Assembly: GCA_037043235.1 (NCBI GenBank)
Contig: JAWRVZ010000154.1
Coordinates: 354,001-418,000 of the forward strand
Reading direction: 5' to 3'
Origin: Rhodeus uyekii
Lineage: Eukaryota; Chordata; Actinopteri; Cypriniformes; Acheilognathidae
Length of the DNA: 64,000 nucleotides
The translations under genes were made by a program, and so were the position numbers. Shown piece after piece: positions 1 through 10,806 of the stretch; position 1 is the first letter of the stretch, and the number at the start of each line of letters is the position of its first letter. Under the pieces are notes generated by a model. It saw nothing but the letters and a program-made list of their open reading frames with translations, was not told where the DNA came from and ran no database searches.

Positions 1-642
1 TTAATCATCTTAGCTCTATATCTAAGTTGAAGTCTATCCTCTGTTTTTATGACATGGAGAAAATTGTGCGTGCCTTTATGCTATTTTGTTTGAATTACTA
101 TACTGTATCTGGGTGTGAGTCAGGTCTCTCTCTCTCCTGCAGCTCGTTCAGAATTCAGCTGCTAGGTTTCTAACTACGAAGAGAGAGAACACATTCCAGT
201 GCTTATCTAACAACAATGGCTTCCTATACGTTTCAGAATTCATTATAAAGTGTTGCTATATGTTTTTAAAGCTTTACATGGGTTAGAACCAGAGAATATT
301 TCAGATCTAATCATTCTGCATCACTCAAATAGGTCCCTGCGTTCAAAAGATCAATTACAACTAATGATTCCTTGATCTCGCCTAAAATGCAAAGGTGATT
401 GGGCCTTCTCTGTTGCAGCTCTAAGACTATCTCTCTCTGATAAATCTTCTTCTACTCTCGGTTTATTTCATAGTGTGCTAAAAACTCATCTGTTTTCAAT
501 AGCATTTGAAAGTATTTTGAAATCTGCCGTTTGTTAGTGTGTATTATGCTTTATTTATGCTTTCATTAATTTTTATTTGGTTAGCACTTCGGTTTCCACA
601 TAGTGGTGTTGAAAGTGCTTTATAAATAAGGTTGAGTTGAGT
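1..642 (+). mobile_element. L2/Rex-type LINE, 3' end fragment
   Basis: This is the tail of a non-LTR retrotransposon, cut by the window edge. Broken forward frames match the C-terminal part of L2/Rex-type reverse transcriptases: an LQLVQNSAAR-like motif near 141-175, then a WLPV-like stretch, then an FKSLLKTHLFS-like motif at about 470-500. The 3' end is an AT-rich UTR ending in a GTGCTTTATAAATAAG-like sequence at about 615-642, typical of this LINE class. Several stops and frameshifts make it an old, dead copy. No target-site duplication can be judged because the 5' end lies outside the window. The clade assignment rests on remembered motifs. Confidence 0.75.
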
Positions 643-2285
643 TAATATCATATTTTTGTTTTTGAGGCAATGCTGATAATATTTGTGGGATCAGAAAGTC
701 TAAACATTTGATAGAGAAATACCTTGACAAGTAATTAAAATGAAAATAAATAAAATGAACGTTGTGAACAGAAAAATTCAGATATGAATTTGGATCAATT
801 TAAGAACACTTTTAAATTAATATATTGTGAAAATCTGACAGTTCTTGTTCAACTTATAACACATTTGAAAGATAGCAAACCTAATGGGTATCTGATGAGC
901 CAAATGACAATGAAAGGGTTTAGATTTTGGTCATAACGCATAAGCAGGTTTAACAAGCTGAGATACTGAGAGCAAAATTGACTAAAGGAAATCATTATTA
1001 TTTGATTTTGAATTTTGGAATGTTAACATGGTTTGAATACTGTGAGATTATTTTGTTTCAGTGGAAATAATTATTGAAATGATTATTTGAATTTGTTTCA
1101 TTTTTTATTTCTGTTTTTGAAAAAGAAAATTTTAAGATGTTCTGCAATTAAGATGGTACATGCTATTTGCCTGTTAAATGAATGACACTTTCAGTAGAAA
1201 CTCAAAGCTTAAGACGGATTATTATGGGATTTATTTATTCTTTCATTGTTTATTTTTATTTAGACCACCTTTGATTTTAATTGGTGTAGTGAAATAGATT
1301 TACCCTCTTATTTTGTGTATTCTACAATGAATTGGAAATTGTTTTGTTTTTGGTTTATTTACTACAACAACAACAACAAAGTGTATATCTTGATATTTTC
1401 ATGCAATGATGGGTGATTATACCAGTAGACGTGACACTTTTAACCTAATACCTGGTGTGGGGATGTAACACTATTTTCCCATTTATTCCGGCTTCTAGAG
1501 AATAAAAATTTAATTTTTAAATCCATTTAATTTGATTATAAACTAAAATAGCCAAGATTCATAACAGCGTAAGATGTTTATACAACCATGTCTTTTGTTT
1601 TGAAGGTCAATAACACACTCTGTGCTCTGTAAGATATTCTGTTCCAGTTAAGTCTGTGAAGGGAAAACATATTTTGTTTTATACAATTTTAACCGGAATT
1701 AGAGCAAGGGTGAATATATCAATTTGTAGCGGCATTAATTGATAGCCCAGATGTGTTGTTTTACTACACATTTGGCCTTATAAGGGGGGACTGAAGGATA
1801 CTATTCGGAAATCCATTGCCGCTTGTATATATATTCTTTCATTTTTCTTATTTGTACCTATATTCTTTTCTTTGTCTTAATTTTCATATGTTTCTTTGTT
1901 TTATTTTTCATATGTTCTTTTCCCTTTCTTATTTGAATGAGTTGTAAAGAGTGATTTATAATCAAGTTAGGGCTTTTTATTAGTTAAAAACCTTTCTTTA
2001 CTTTTCTGTCGTTTTCCATCGAGTAAGGATGAATATTGTGAGCACTTCTCAATAGATAGAGAATGTTATCAGAATGTTTTGGTTTATAGTTGGAGCCTGA
2101 GCCGAGTTCAGCCTTGGAGAAGCTGTATGTGTGTGTGTTAATATGGTCAGTATTGGTGAGGTGATTAGCTGGCACCAGAAAACTTGTTGTTCTCGACAAG
2201 CCACGTCACGAACCCGTCAACCACGTGATCAACGAAGATATGCTTCCGACTGTCTGCTCTTGTGTGGAAAATTACTAGTTTTGTT
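643..2285. other. AT-rich stretch without recognisable gene
   Basis: No long open frame, RNA gene or clear repeat family is visible. It contains a short ACA run near 1364-1378 and scattered T-rich tracts. It reads as ordinary teleost intergenic or intronic DNA. Confidence 0.6.
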
Positions 2286-2316
2286 TTTCTTTCTTTCTTT
2301 CTTTCTTTCTTTCTTA
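2286..2316 (+). repeat. (TTTC)n microsatellite
   Basis: About eight uninterrupted TTTC units, 75 bp left of the sushi element insertion. Confidence 0.9.
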
Positions 2317-2391
2317 GCCAATCAGAATCATTTAAACGTCATCATTGACGTAGTTAGCACCCTCTGTTAGAGTATAATTGCTGTAACAATG

Positions 2392-2873
2392 TGTCAGGAA
2401 AACACAACGCCGGATTCAAATGCAAATGTATATTTATTGAATGAGATGAGTGACAGAGAGGTAATGTCCAGATGAAGCAGGCGGCACAGGGACTCAATGG
2501 GCAGACGATGGACGGTGCAGTGCAGAGTAATCCAAGGTGCGTGGCGTGGAGAGTGAAACACGGAACAGCAGGTTGGGACACGAAGACACTCTGACTCTGA
2601 CGCTGACACTCACGCTGACAATGACGCTGGATACAGGAAGACGCAGACACGGGAGTCGGGAACACAGGAACACTGAAGCAGTCGACGTGGAACATGGAGA
2701 GACAACGACTCGACAACAAGGGTGTGGTGAGAGAGCACTAAATAGGCATAGGAGATAAGGATCAGGTGTGTGTGATGATAGCGGTGGCGGTGATCAGTGA
2801 CCACGCCCCCCACACTCATCCCGCATGCATACACAGGCAGTAATAGGAGACAATGACTCTGCGAACCGTGACA
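2392..2873 (-). repeat. 3' LTR of the sushi element
   Basis: 482 bp, identical to 7167-7648 except for one base at 2661. On the minus strand it carries a CAATAAA polyadenylation signal (plus-strand 2433-2439), a TATA-like TATTTAG (2738-2744) and an 11-nt self-priming segment (2704-2714). It lies directly beside the polypurine tract, which identifies it as the 3' LTR. Confidence 0.97.
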
Positions 2874-2876
2874 GTA

Positions 2877-2896
2877 CCCCCCCCCCCCCCCTTAGG
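2877..2896 (-). other. Polypurine tract of the sushi element
   Basis: On the element strand there is AA followed by 15 consecutive G and then TAC before the 3' LTR. Family knowledge says such tracts prime plus-strand DNA synthesis. The stop codon of the pol frame (2892-2894) runs into the tract, so coding and priming sequence abut. Confidence 0.85.
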
Positions 2897-5800
2897 AGCG
2901 TCTCTCGACGCTCCCAGGGGTACTTACCTGCCGATTGTAGTCATCGATAAGGGAGTGATCCAATATGTCTCTGGCAGGTACCCAACTTCTCTCCTCCGGG
3001 CCGTAACCCTCCCAGTCCACCAAGTACTGGAATCCACGTCCCCTCCGTCTCGAATCCAGAATACGGTTTACCGAATAAGTTGGTTCCCCGTCTACGAGAC
3101 GCGGCGGTGGGGGAACCGGGGTGGGCGGATTAATGCGAGAACGAATAACAGGCTTTATTTTGGAGACATGAAAGGCGGCATGAATCCTCCCGTACGCAGG
3201 AGGCAATTTGAGGCGGACTGTCACCGGACTAATGATTTTGGTGACAGGGAATGGGCCAATGAACTTGGGAGCAAGTTTATTACATACGGAGCGGAGAGGA
3301 ATGTCCTTGGTAGAAAGCCACACTTTTTGACCCACGACGTAGACGGGAGGCTTCGACCGGTGGCGATCGGCCTGGGCCTTGGTGCGCGCTCCCACCTGCA
3401 GTAGAGTCTCGCGGGCTCTACTCCAAGTGCGATGACACCTCTGGATGAAGGCGTGGGCGGAGGGGACCGCGACTTCGGATTCCAGACTGGGAAAGATAGG
3501 TGGCTGGTACCCTAGACTACACTCAAACGGCGAAAGGCCCGTGGACGACGCTGGCAACGAGTTATGTGCGTACTCCACCCACGGGAGCTGTTGACTCCAG
3601 GAAGAGGGATTCTGTGACACAGTACACCGCAAACATCTCTCGAGGTCTTGATTGGCTCGCTCAGTCTGGCCGTTGCTCTGGGGATGGAAACCCGAAGACT
3701 AACACTCGCCCCCAGCAACTTGCAAAACTCCTTCCAGAATTTGGATATAAATTGGGGCCCTCTGTCAGAGACCACGTCTGTCGGGAGGCCATGAATGCGA
3801 AAGACGTGTTCAATGACAGACGCCGCTGTCTCCTTAGCAGAAGGTAATTTGGGTAAGGGTATGAAATGTGTGGCCTTCGAGAACCGGTCCACTACGGTCA
3901 AAACAACCGTGTTACCCTGGGAGGGTGGGAGGGCGGTGACAAAATCTAGCGCGATATGGGACCAGGGTCTCGAAGGCACAGACAGCGGCTGGAGCAGCCC
4001 ATCTGGAGAACGGTTGGAAGTCTTACCCTGGGCACAGTCAGAACAAGCCAACACAAAGTCTCGGACGTCGCGGGCCATCTTTGGCCACCAGAATCGCTGT
4101 TTAACTAAAAAGTTAGTACGACTGATCCCTGGATGACAAGCTATTTTGGAACAGTGGCCCCATCGGATGACCTCGGATCTCACTTCCTCCGGCACAAACA
4201 ATCGACCTGGTGGGCCCCCGGGCGGAGGCGTTACCCCTTCTAAGGCCGCTTTGACCTTCGCTTCGACCTCCCATACGAGTGTGGAAACAATGAGTTTCTC
4301 AGGAAAAATGCACTCGGGAGTGGACGGGCGCTCGGATCGATCAAAAATACGCGATAAAGCATCGGGTTTGATGTTCTTGGAACCCGGACGGTACGATAGT
4401 AAAAAGTCAAAACGTCCGAAAAAAAGGGCCCACCGAGCCTGCCTGGAGTTGAGTCTTTTGGCTGTTCTGATGTATTCTAAATTCTTGTGATCGGTCCAAA
4501 CTAGAAAAGGCACCCCTGACCCCTCTAGCCAATGACGCCACTCTTCCAAAGCTAGCTTGACTGCCAACAACTCCCGGTTACCAATGTCGTAATTGCGTTC
4601 CGCTGGGGACAAACGATGGGAAAAAAACGCGCAGGGGTGCATCTTATCGTCTGAGGGAGAGCGCTGGGAGAGAACCGCACCTACCCCCACCTCTGATGCG
4701 TCGACCTCCACCACGAACTGACGTGTGGGATCAGGGGCGATCAGGATGGGAGCCGAAACGAAGCGGCTCTTGAGTTTGGAGAACGCCGCTTCGGCGGCGT
4801 CGCACCACCTGAACGTCGTTCTGGGGGAGGTCAAGGCTGTCAGAGGAGCGGCTAGTTGGCTGAAGTTGCGGATGAAACGCCGATAGAAGTTGGCGAACCC
4901 CAGGAACCTCAACAGGGCCTTGCGAGAGTCCGGGGTTGGCCACTCTATCACAGCCTTAACCTTGTCGGGATCCATGCACACTCCCTCCGACGAGATGATG
5001 TAACCTAGGAAAGGAACAGACTGTGCATGAAAAACGCATTTCTCCGCCTTGACAAAAAGCCCATTCTGAAGTAACCGTTGGAGCACTCGCCGGACGTGTT
5101 GAACATGTTCCTGGAGAGACGAGGAAAATATCAGTATGTCATCCAGGTAAACATACGTGAACTGATCGATCATGTCTCTCAACACGTCATTGATGAGTGC
5201 TTGGAAGACAGCTGGGGAGTTGGACAGCCCAAAAGGCATGACCAAGTATTCAAAATGGCCCCTAGGGGTATTAAATGCTGTCTTCCATTCATCCCCCTCT
5301 CTTATGCGAACCAAATGATAAGCGTTTCTTAAATCCAATTTTGTGAAGATGGATGCTCCCTGCAACCTCTCGAAGGCAGAAGACATCAACGGTAAAGGAT
5401 AGGTATTCTTCACCGTGATGTTGTTCAACCCTCGGTAGTCAATACAAGGTCGCAGAGATCCATCCTTCTTCCCCACAAAAAAGAATCCCGCCCCCGCTGG
5501 AGAAGAAGAGGGGCGGATGAACCCGGTAGCCAAAGAATCAGAAATATATTTCTCCATGGCCTCCCTTTCAGGAACGGAAAGCGAGTATAACTTGCCCTTA
5601 GGCGGAGACATACCTGGCAGGATATCTATTGCACAGTCGTAGGGACGGTGCGGAGGAAGAGAAGCAGCCCGAGACTTACTGAACACTTCCTTCAGGTCGA
5701 GGTACTCCGGGGGCACGTTAGACAGACTCATCGGCTCCTCCTGCAACACAGAACTAGACACAGACGGACATGCAGACACAAGACAAGAGGCATGGCACTG

Positions 5801-7150
5801 ATCACTCCAGCTCGAGACGTTATTGTGTCCCCAGTCAACCCTGGGATTGTGCTTGATTAACCAGGGATGACCGAGGACGATGGGAACCAGGGGGGAGTCC
5901 GTGATGAAAAAGTCAATTGTCTCTGTGTGGTTACCTGCGGTGGTGAGGCTGAGGGGAGTGGTTTTAAGTGAAATGTCCGGTAGGCTTTGTCCGCCCAAAG
6001 CGTTGACTGCAATGGGGTGTGTAAGGTGCTCGGTGGAGATCTTGAGTCTAAGTGCCAACGAGTAGTCCATGAAGTTGCCCTCAGCCCCAGAATCCAGAAG
6101 TGCTTGACAGTGATGAGATGTGTTGGCCCATTGAAGTCTTACCGGGAGGAGAGTCGATGAGAGAGGCCGATTGACATTGATAGCGCCCGTCAGTAGCCCC
6201 CTCCTTACTGGCGGGCGCGGGCCTTTTACCGGGCACTGGGAGATGAAGTGTCCCTCTCTGGCACAATAGATGCAGAGCCCCAGGGCTCTGCGACGTTCTC
6301 TCTCCTCCCGGGAAAGCCGAGCTCGACCAACCTGCATGGGTTCATGATCGTGACTGACCGCGCCGGGATGTTGTGTGGAGAGTGTCGTCGGTGACCCTGG
6401 ACCTACTGCTGGAGTGAGACGGAACTTGCTGCGCTCCAATCGAGTGTCCACTCGCAGCGCCAGCTCGATGAGGTCGTTGAGTCGCGGAGGTAGGTCCAGG
6501 GCGTAGATCTCACGTTGGACACGGTCAGCCAACCCATGCAGGAACCTGTCCCACTGCGCCTCCTCGTTCCACTTGCAGTCGGCCGCGAGTGTACGAAATT
6601 CGATGGAATAATCGGAGACCGACTGGTCTCCCTGCTTGAGGTCTGAAAGTCTCCGAGCTGCCTCGCGGCCGACCGCAGACCGGTCGAAAACTCTCTTCAT
6701 TTCTTTGGAGAAGGTCTGGAACGAGGAGCAGCATGGGTCTTGATTTTCCCACACCACCGTTCCCCATTTAGCTGCCCGTCCCGAGAGCAGTGTGATGACA
6801 AGTGCAACTCTTGCCTGTTCAGTAGCATAGGTCTGTGGTTGGAGTGAAAAAAAAATGGAGCATTTTGTAATGAATGATCTGCAAAAGTCAGGCTCACCGG
6901 AGTAATGTTCAGGAGGCGGGAGGTGGGGTTCCGACTGCCCTGCGGGACGGCTGATGATGGGAGGAACGGGGGGTGGGGCTGGCGCAGCGGGAACAGGCAG
7001 CTGTTGGAATCTGCTGGTGAGCTCGGACACCTGCGCCGCGAGCGTTTGTACGGCGCGCCCGGCGGCCAGCATTTGTTCCTCCTGCCTGTCCAGGTGCGCC
7101 ATGTTGTGTGAAACGAATTCCTGCCAGTCGAGCACATTCGCTGAATCCAT
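2892..7150 (-). pseudogene. Sushi-type gag-pol polyprotein, broken by one frameshift in integrase
   Basis: Encodes the polyprotein for particle assembly, reverse transcription and integration of the sushi element. The start ATG (7150-7148) lies 16 nt inside the 5' LTR. The first frame runs about 1150 sense residues: gag, a CCHC zinc knuckle (CIYC...H...C) near residue 292, protease with LDSGAEG near 350, reverse transcriptase with YLDD at 668-671, RNase H near 800 (VEVDASEVG), the integrase HHCC module near 1000-1040, and integrase Asp at about 1069 and 1129. Near 3692-3700 one base is missing relative to the family; the frame shifts before the catalytic Glu. The rest continues in another frame to 2892, with a GPF motif and a chromodomain ([11 protein letters not shown], about 2960-3030). 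Gag and pol share one frame, as in Tf1; sushi-ichi itself uses a frameshift. Confidence 0.93.
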
Positions 7151-7154
7151 TCTG

Positions 7155-7165
7155 GTCGAGTCGTT
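7155..7165 (-). other. Primer-binding site, apparently self-priming
   Basis: One base inside the 5' LTR, the element strand reads AACGACTCGAC. No TGG expected of a tRNA primer site is present at the LTR edge. This 11-mer is perfectly complementary to GTCGAGTCGTT inside the LTR (plus-strand 7479-7489), which lies where the RNA 5' end should be. Tf1/sushi elements are known to prime from the folded 5' end of their own RNA, so I read this as the primer-binding site. Confidence 0.8.
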
Positions 7166-7166
7166 C

Positions 7167-7648
7167 TGTCAGGAAAACACAACGCCGGATTCAAATGCAA
7201 ATGTATATTTATTGAATGAGATGAGTGACAGAGAGGTAATGTCCAGATGAAGCAGGCGGCACAGGGACTCAATGGGCAGACGATGGACGGTGCAGTGCAG
7301 AGTAATCCAAGGTGCGTGGCGTGGAGAGTGAAACACGGAACAGCAGGTTGGGACACGAAGACACTCTGACTCTGACGCTGACACTCACGCTGACAATGAC
7401 GCTGGATACAGGAAGACGCAGACACGGGAGTCGGGGACACAGGAACACTGAAGCAGTCGACGTGGAACATGGAGAGACAACGACTCGACAACAAGGGTGT
7501 GGTGAGAGAGCACTAAATAGGCATAGGAGATAAGGATCAGGTGTGTGTGATGATAGCGGTGGCGGTGATCAGTGACCACGCCCCCCACACTCATCCCGCA
7601 TGCATACACAGGCAGTAATAGGAGACAATGACTCTGCGAACCGTGACA
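7167..7648 (-). repeat. 5' LTR of the sushi element
   Basis: 482-bp direct repeat of the 3' LTR with a single visible difference at 7436. It acts as promoter LTR because transcription runs leftwards into gag. Confidence 0.97.
7479..7519 (-). promoter_or_regulatory. LTR core promoter and predicted RNA start
   Basis: On the minus strand a TATTTAG box (plus-strand 7513-7519) is followed 30 nt later by GTCGAGTCGTT (7489 down to 7479). That spacing fits a TATA-driven start at 7489. The same 11-mer is the complement of the primer-binding site, which independently supports this start position. The start is inferred. Confidence 0.65.
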
Positions 7649-7653
7649 CAATG

Positions 7654-10600
7654 TTATTGTAATTGGGGGCGGCCTACGAACTCCTTGTGAGACCTGAAGC
7701 TGGCTTCTGCTGATGAAACTGCAAACTAAACTTCACTAAAATTTCTTCTATTGACTGCACTTCTGACTCCTGGTCTTCATTCAACATATCTGGTCCTCGG
7801 GTCTTAACTGTAAATTCCCCTACAAGGGCCGTTCACCAAGAACGATAACTATAGCGACATCTACATTAGCATCTGCACAAAAACACGTTAACATTGTTCA
7901 CTGGTGCGCTGCAGTTACGTCTACGTTCATCTACTGCTGCAAATATTTGATCTCTGATCTCCGGTGGATATTGACTAGCTGACAATTGTTTTATTGTTCA
8001 TCAGTTGGAAAAAAAATTGTTCTGAAAGAGACTCAAATTATATTTTTCTGTCGTTATCATTATAGCTATAAATTTGTAACTATTTGATATTTTGTTGAAT
8101 TGGTGGCTAATTTGCATGGTGTTTGTATGGTCTGCTTTTGCCCCAGTGATGGGTATGTTTAGGGGAGGACCTACATGCATAATTTGTTCTAATAATCACA
8201 CAATTTTATATGATTAACATTGTATGAATTCAAATTTTATTACACAGGCTAGTCGCATTTTCCCTTGAAATCAGGTCCCTTAACTCTCTATTTAAACCTT
8301 TTCTTCAGCAAATGACCTGGTACATATCACAAACTGCAACTTTTACCCATGGTAATTTGTTTCTTGTATAGTTTACGGCATATTTATGAGCAGATATCTA
8401 AATATCATCCCACTTTTAAAATATTCAACGATTTGAACTGTGAGGTGAAAACCTGAACTCCTCTACTCTCATTATGCTAATGCATTACCTCTGTATTCGA
8501 AGCTGTCTGCTGACAGAATCTCAGTTTGGAGACCTGCTGCAAATAAAGTTGTTAAAACAAAACCAGGGATCTGCCAAGACAAGTTTCCTGTATTTCAGGC
8601 CCCCTCTGAAGAAAACGAACACAATTGCCAGGGCGAAAGAAAAATCCGCTGCAAAATAAAAGAAATTATTTACAGGTGCTTCCACTCTCCGACAAAGATG
8701 AAGAGGAGGGGCGGCAGCTCTCGTCCATGCTGATGGATGGATGGTGTAATGTGCATAGTCTTGTTGTGGTTATACATGTGTGATATATTGAGCAGAGGAG
8801 GAGATCTGGCCACCATCCAGCATCACATTAAGCCAAGTTTTATTGAAGATGACTCAGCACTCCGCTAAAATATATCTCACGATGCATGAATGTGTTCGTA
8901 AATAAGTATGCTGAAGAGTAGATTACTAATAAATACTACAATCTTAATTGAGCTGGTTATAACTTTTTATATATGATCACACACTGGATTTTTCCATTAG
9001 ATAAAAAAAAAAAAAGTTAATGGTGCTTTCTAGCAATCATTCCAATGCGGCTGTTAAGGTGTTCTGATTGGTTGCTATGCGGTTACTGGGGGCTTCTGAG
9101 TGGTTCGTATTTTTTTTTTCTAAAATCTGAAAGAAAGGAATTTGAAGTGATTTCTATAACCATTTGAGTAGAACATTTTTAAATTGCTATTCAGCCAAAA
9201 ATGAAAGTGACTAAGTATTCAGGATGAAAACGATCATAAACAAAAAGGCTAGGTTTTCGGAGTTAAGCATGAGAAATGGTAATAGCAGGCACTGTGCGCA
9301 TTGAGCAGGTCATGATGTTGAGCCATCTTAAGTGGATTAGAGTTGACTTAGCACTCCACCTTCACAGCAGGACATCTAACTCTGCTTTACAAGCCTCAAG
9401 AAGCCTGTTCGGTTGTGCTGTAATGCGCCAGCTCCAATTAATCCAAGAACACTAGTCCTGTTTTGTCATTGTTAGTCATTTTCTGCTAATATGATAATGA
9501 GGCTTTAAACACATTGGGTGCAGAGTTCACTGCAGCTTAAACAGCTGTTCTATGGTTTGGCAAGCTTCTCTGTGGTTCTGGTTCAGGGTTTGTGTTCACG
9601 TTGCAATTAAATTAGAAAAAATGAACTACAGGGGGCTGTAACATGGAGGCAAGAGAGCTTTTAATGAGTTTATATGGTTTACACGAGGTAATTGCTATTC
9701 AATGCTAGCTCTGATTTTTTTTAAAATACCATGCATTTTAAATACCAAGCATATCTACATAGATCACTATCAATAAGTTAATCTCTGATGGCAACAAGTT
9801 GGTGACGTGTCCTGCCCTGTTTTATTCAGCTAGAAAGCTTTCTCTGCTTTTCAGGTGTTCGGGTTGGCTGATGCGTTTGGAGGAAATTCAGAAAGAGGGC
9901 ATGTCTTTAAACTTTTTTCTAAATGCATATTGATCTTATTTTGTACAAATCATCATTTTTTGGCACTCATAATTATTATTTACAATGTAGATTCGATCTT
10001 CTGGTTTCGAATATTTAATCCACATAAGCCCCGCCCCTTTCTTACTTGTATTCAGCTCTGCCTCCATCTGACTGATCCCCGCCCTCCTTTTTTTCTTTTA
10101 CTATAAATCAATTGGCTATACATCACAATAACAAATTATCTGTTGCTACTTCTGTTATATTGTGACTTCAACAAAGTCTAACCATAAAGTACCAAAATGT
10201 CTCACAACAGCTTCAACCGAATTTGTATTCTTTTAACAGCATGATTTTGTGTATTATTTGTCCAAAAATTCAACGTATAGCAAGTACACTTGTTTTTTTT
10301 GTAAGCCTACACATTAACAAATGGAGTGGCTGATAGTTCCATTTTACCATCTTTGAATTGTCATCAAGATGAGGCGTCACTCACCTTGTTCCAGTCAGGA
10401 CTTTTTGTTCTATCGGTGTAGGCGATATGGGTGCAAAGGAGCTGCATTCTTTGTCAAAGCAAACGTGTGAAGGTGTAGTGTGCCGTCAATCAAATTCCAC
10501 CATCCTCGATAAAACCTGGCATGGAGGTGAAGGTGACAACAAGCAAAGCTCTTACATTACACCTGCTTTCACTGGATTTAGTACTGTCAGCTCAAGAAGA

Positions 10601-10695
10601 TCTGCATGAAAGTTTGTCACATTCATCGTCTGTGTTTGTTCCGGTTGTTTGGTCACTCTTTAAAAAAAGAGTTACCAAAAATAAAACTTCTGTCA
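7654..10695. other. Intergenic stretch with minor degraded repeats
   Basis: No credible coding region. At about 7825-7990 a GGGCCGTTCACC...AACGATAAC-type sequence resembles the end of a fish MITE. At 8995-9125 an A-run is followed by GGTTGCTATGCGGTTACT-like sequence resembling a dispersed cyprinid repeat. Both are low-confidence fragments. The rest shows nothing I recognise. Confidence 0.5.
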
Positions 10696-10806
10696 TTATT
10701 TTACTCGCCCTCATGACATTCCAAACCTGTATGAGGATATTTCTCTGTGGAATGCAAAATGAGAACAGTTTGTGTTTTTTGGAATGACACGAGAGTGAGT
10801 AAATAA
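10696..10806. repeat. Palindromic dispersed repeat (MITE-like)
   Basis: Two arms of about 23 bp (10700-10722 and 10781-10803) form an imperfect inverted repeat around TTTACTC..CCTCATGACATTCC. The arms and the intervening CCAAACCTGTATGA motif match a palindromic repeat very common in cyprinid genomes. A short related piece (AGTTCACCCAAAAAATAAAA) occurs at 43981-44000. Function unknown; superfamily not assigned. Confidence 0.6.

Larger units (their letters stand above)
2392..7648 (-). mobile_element. Tf1/sushi-group LTR retrotransposon (Ty3/gypsy chromovirus), nearly intact
   Basis: Complete 5257-bp element on the minus strand. Two 482-bp direct LTRs (2392-2873 and 7167-7648) start TGTC and end GACA on the element strand. 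The element is flanked by a perfect 5-bp target duplication, CAATG (2387-2391 and 7649-7653). The interior encodes gag, protease, reverse transcriptase, RNase H, integrase and a C-terminal chromodomain, the arrangement of vertebrate sushi-type chromoviruses. I see one LTR mismatch (A at 2661, G at 7436), so insertion was recent. One single-base frameshift in integrase makes this copy defective. All enclosed small frames are shadows of gag-pol or the LTRs. Confidence 0.97.

Noticed and set aside
2537..2758. Thr/Leu repeat open frames in both LTRs
   Set aside because: Identical frames appear in both LTR copies and come from a CTGACGCTGACAC-type repeat; they are non-coding shadows.
2392..7648. 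Endogenous retrovirus
   Set aside because: RT, the integrase chromodomain, 5-bp duplication and self-priming site place it in the Tf1/sushi Ty3/gypsy group; no envelope gene is present between pol and the 3' LTR.
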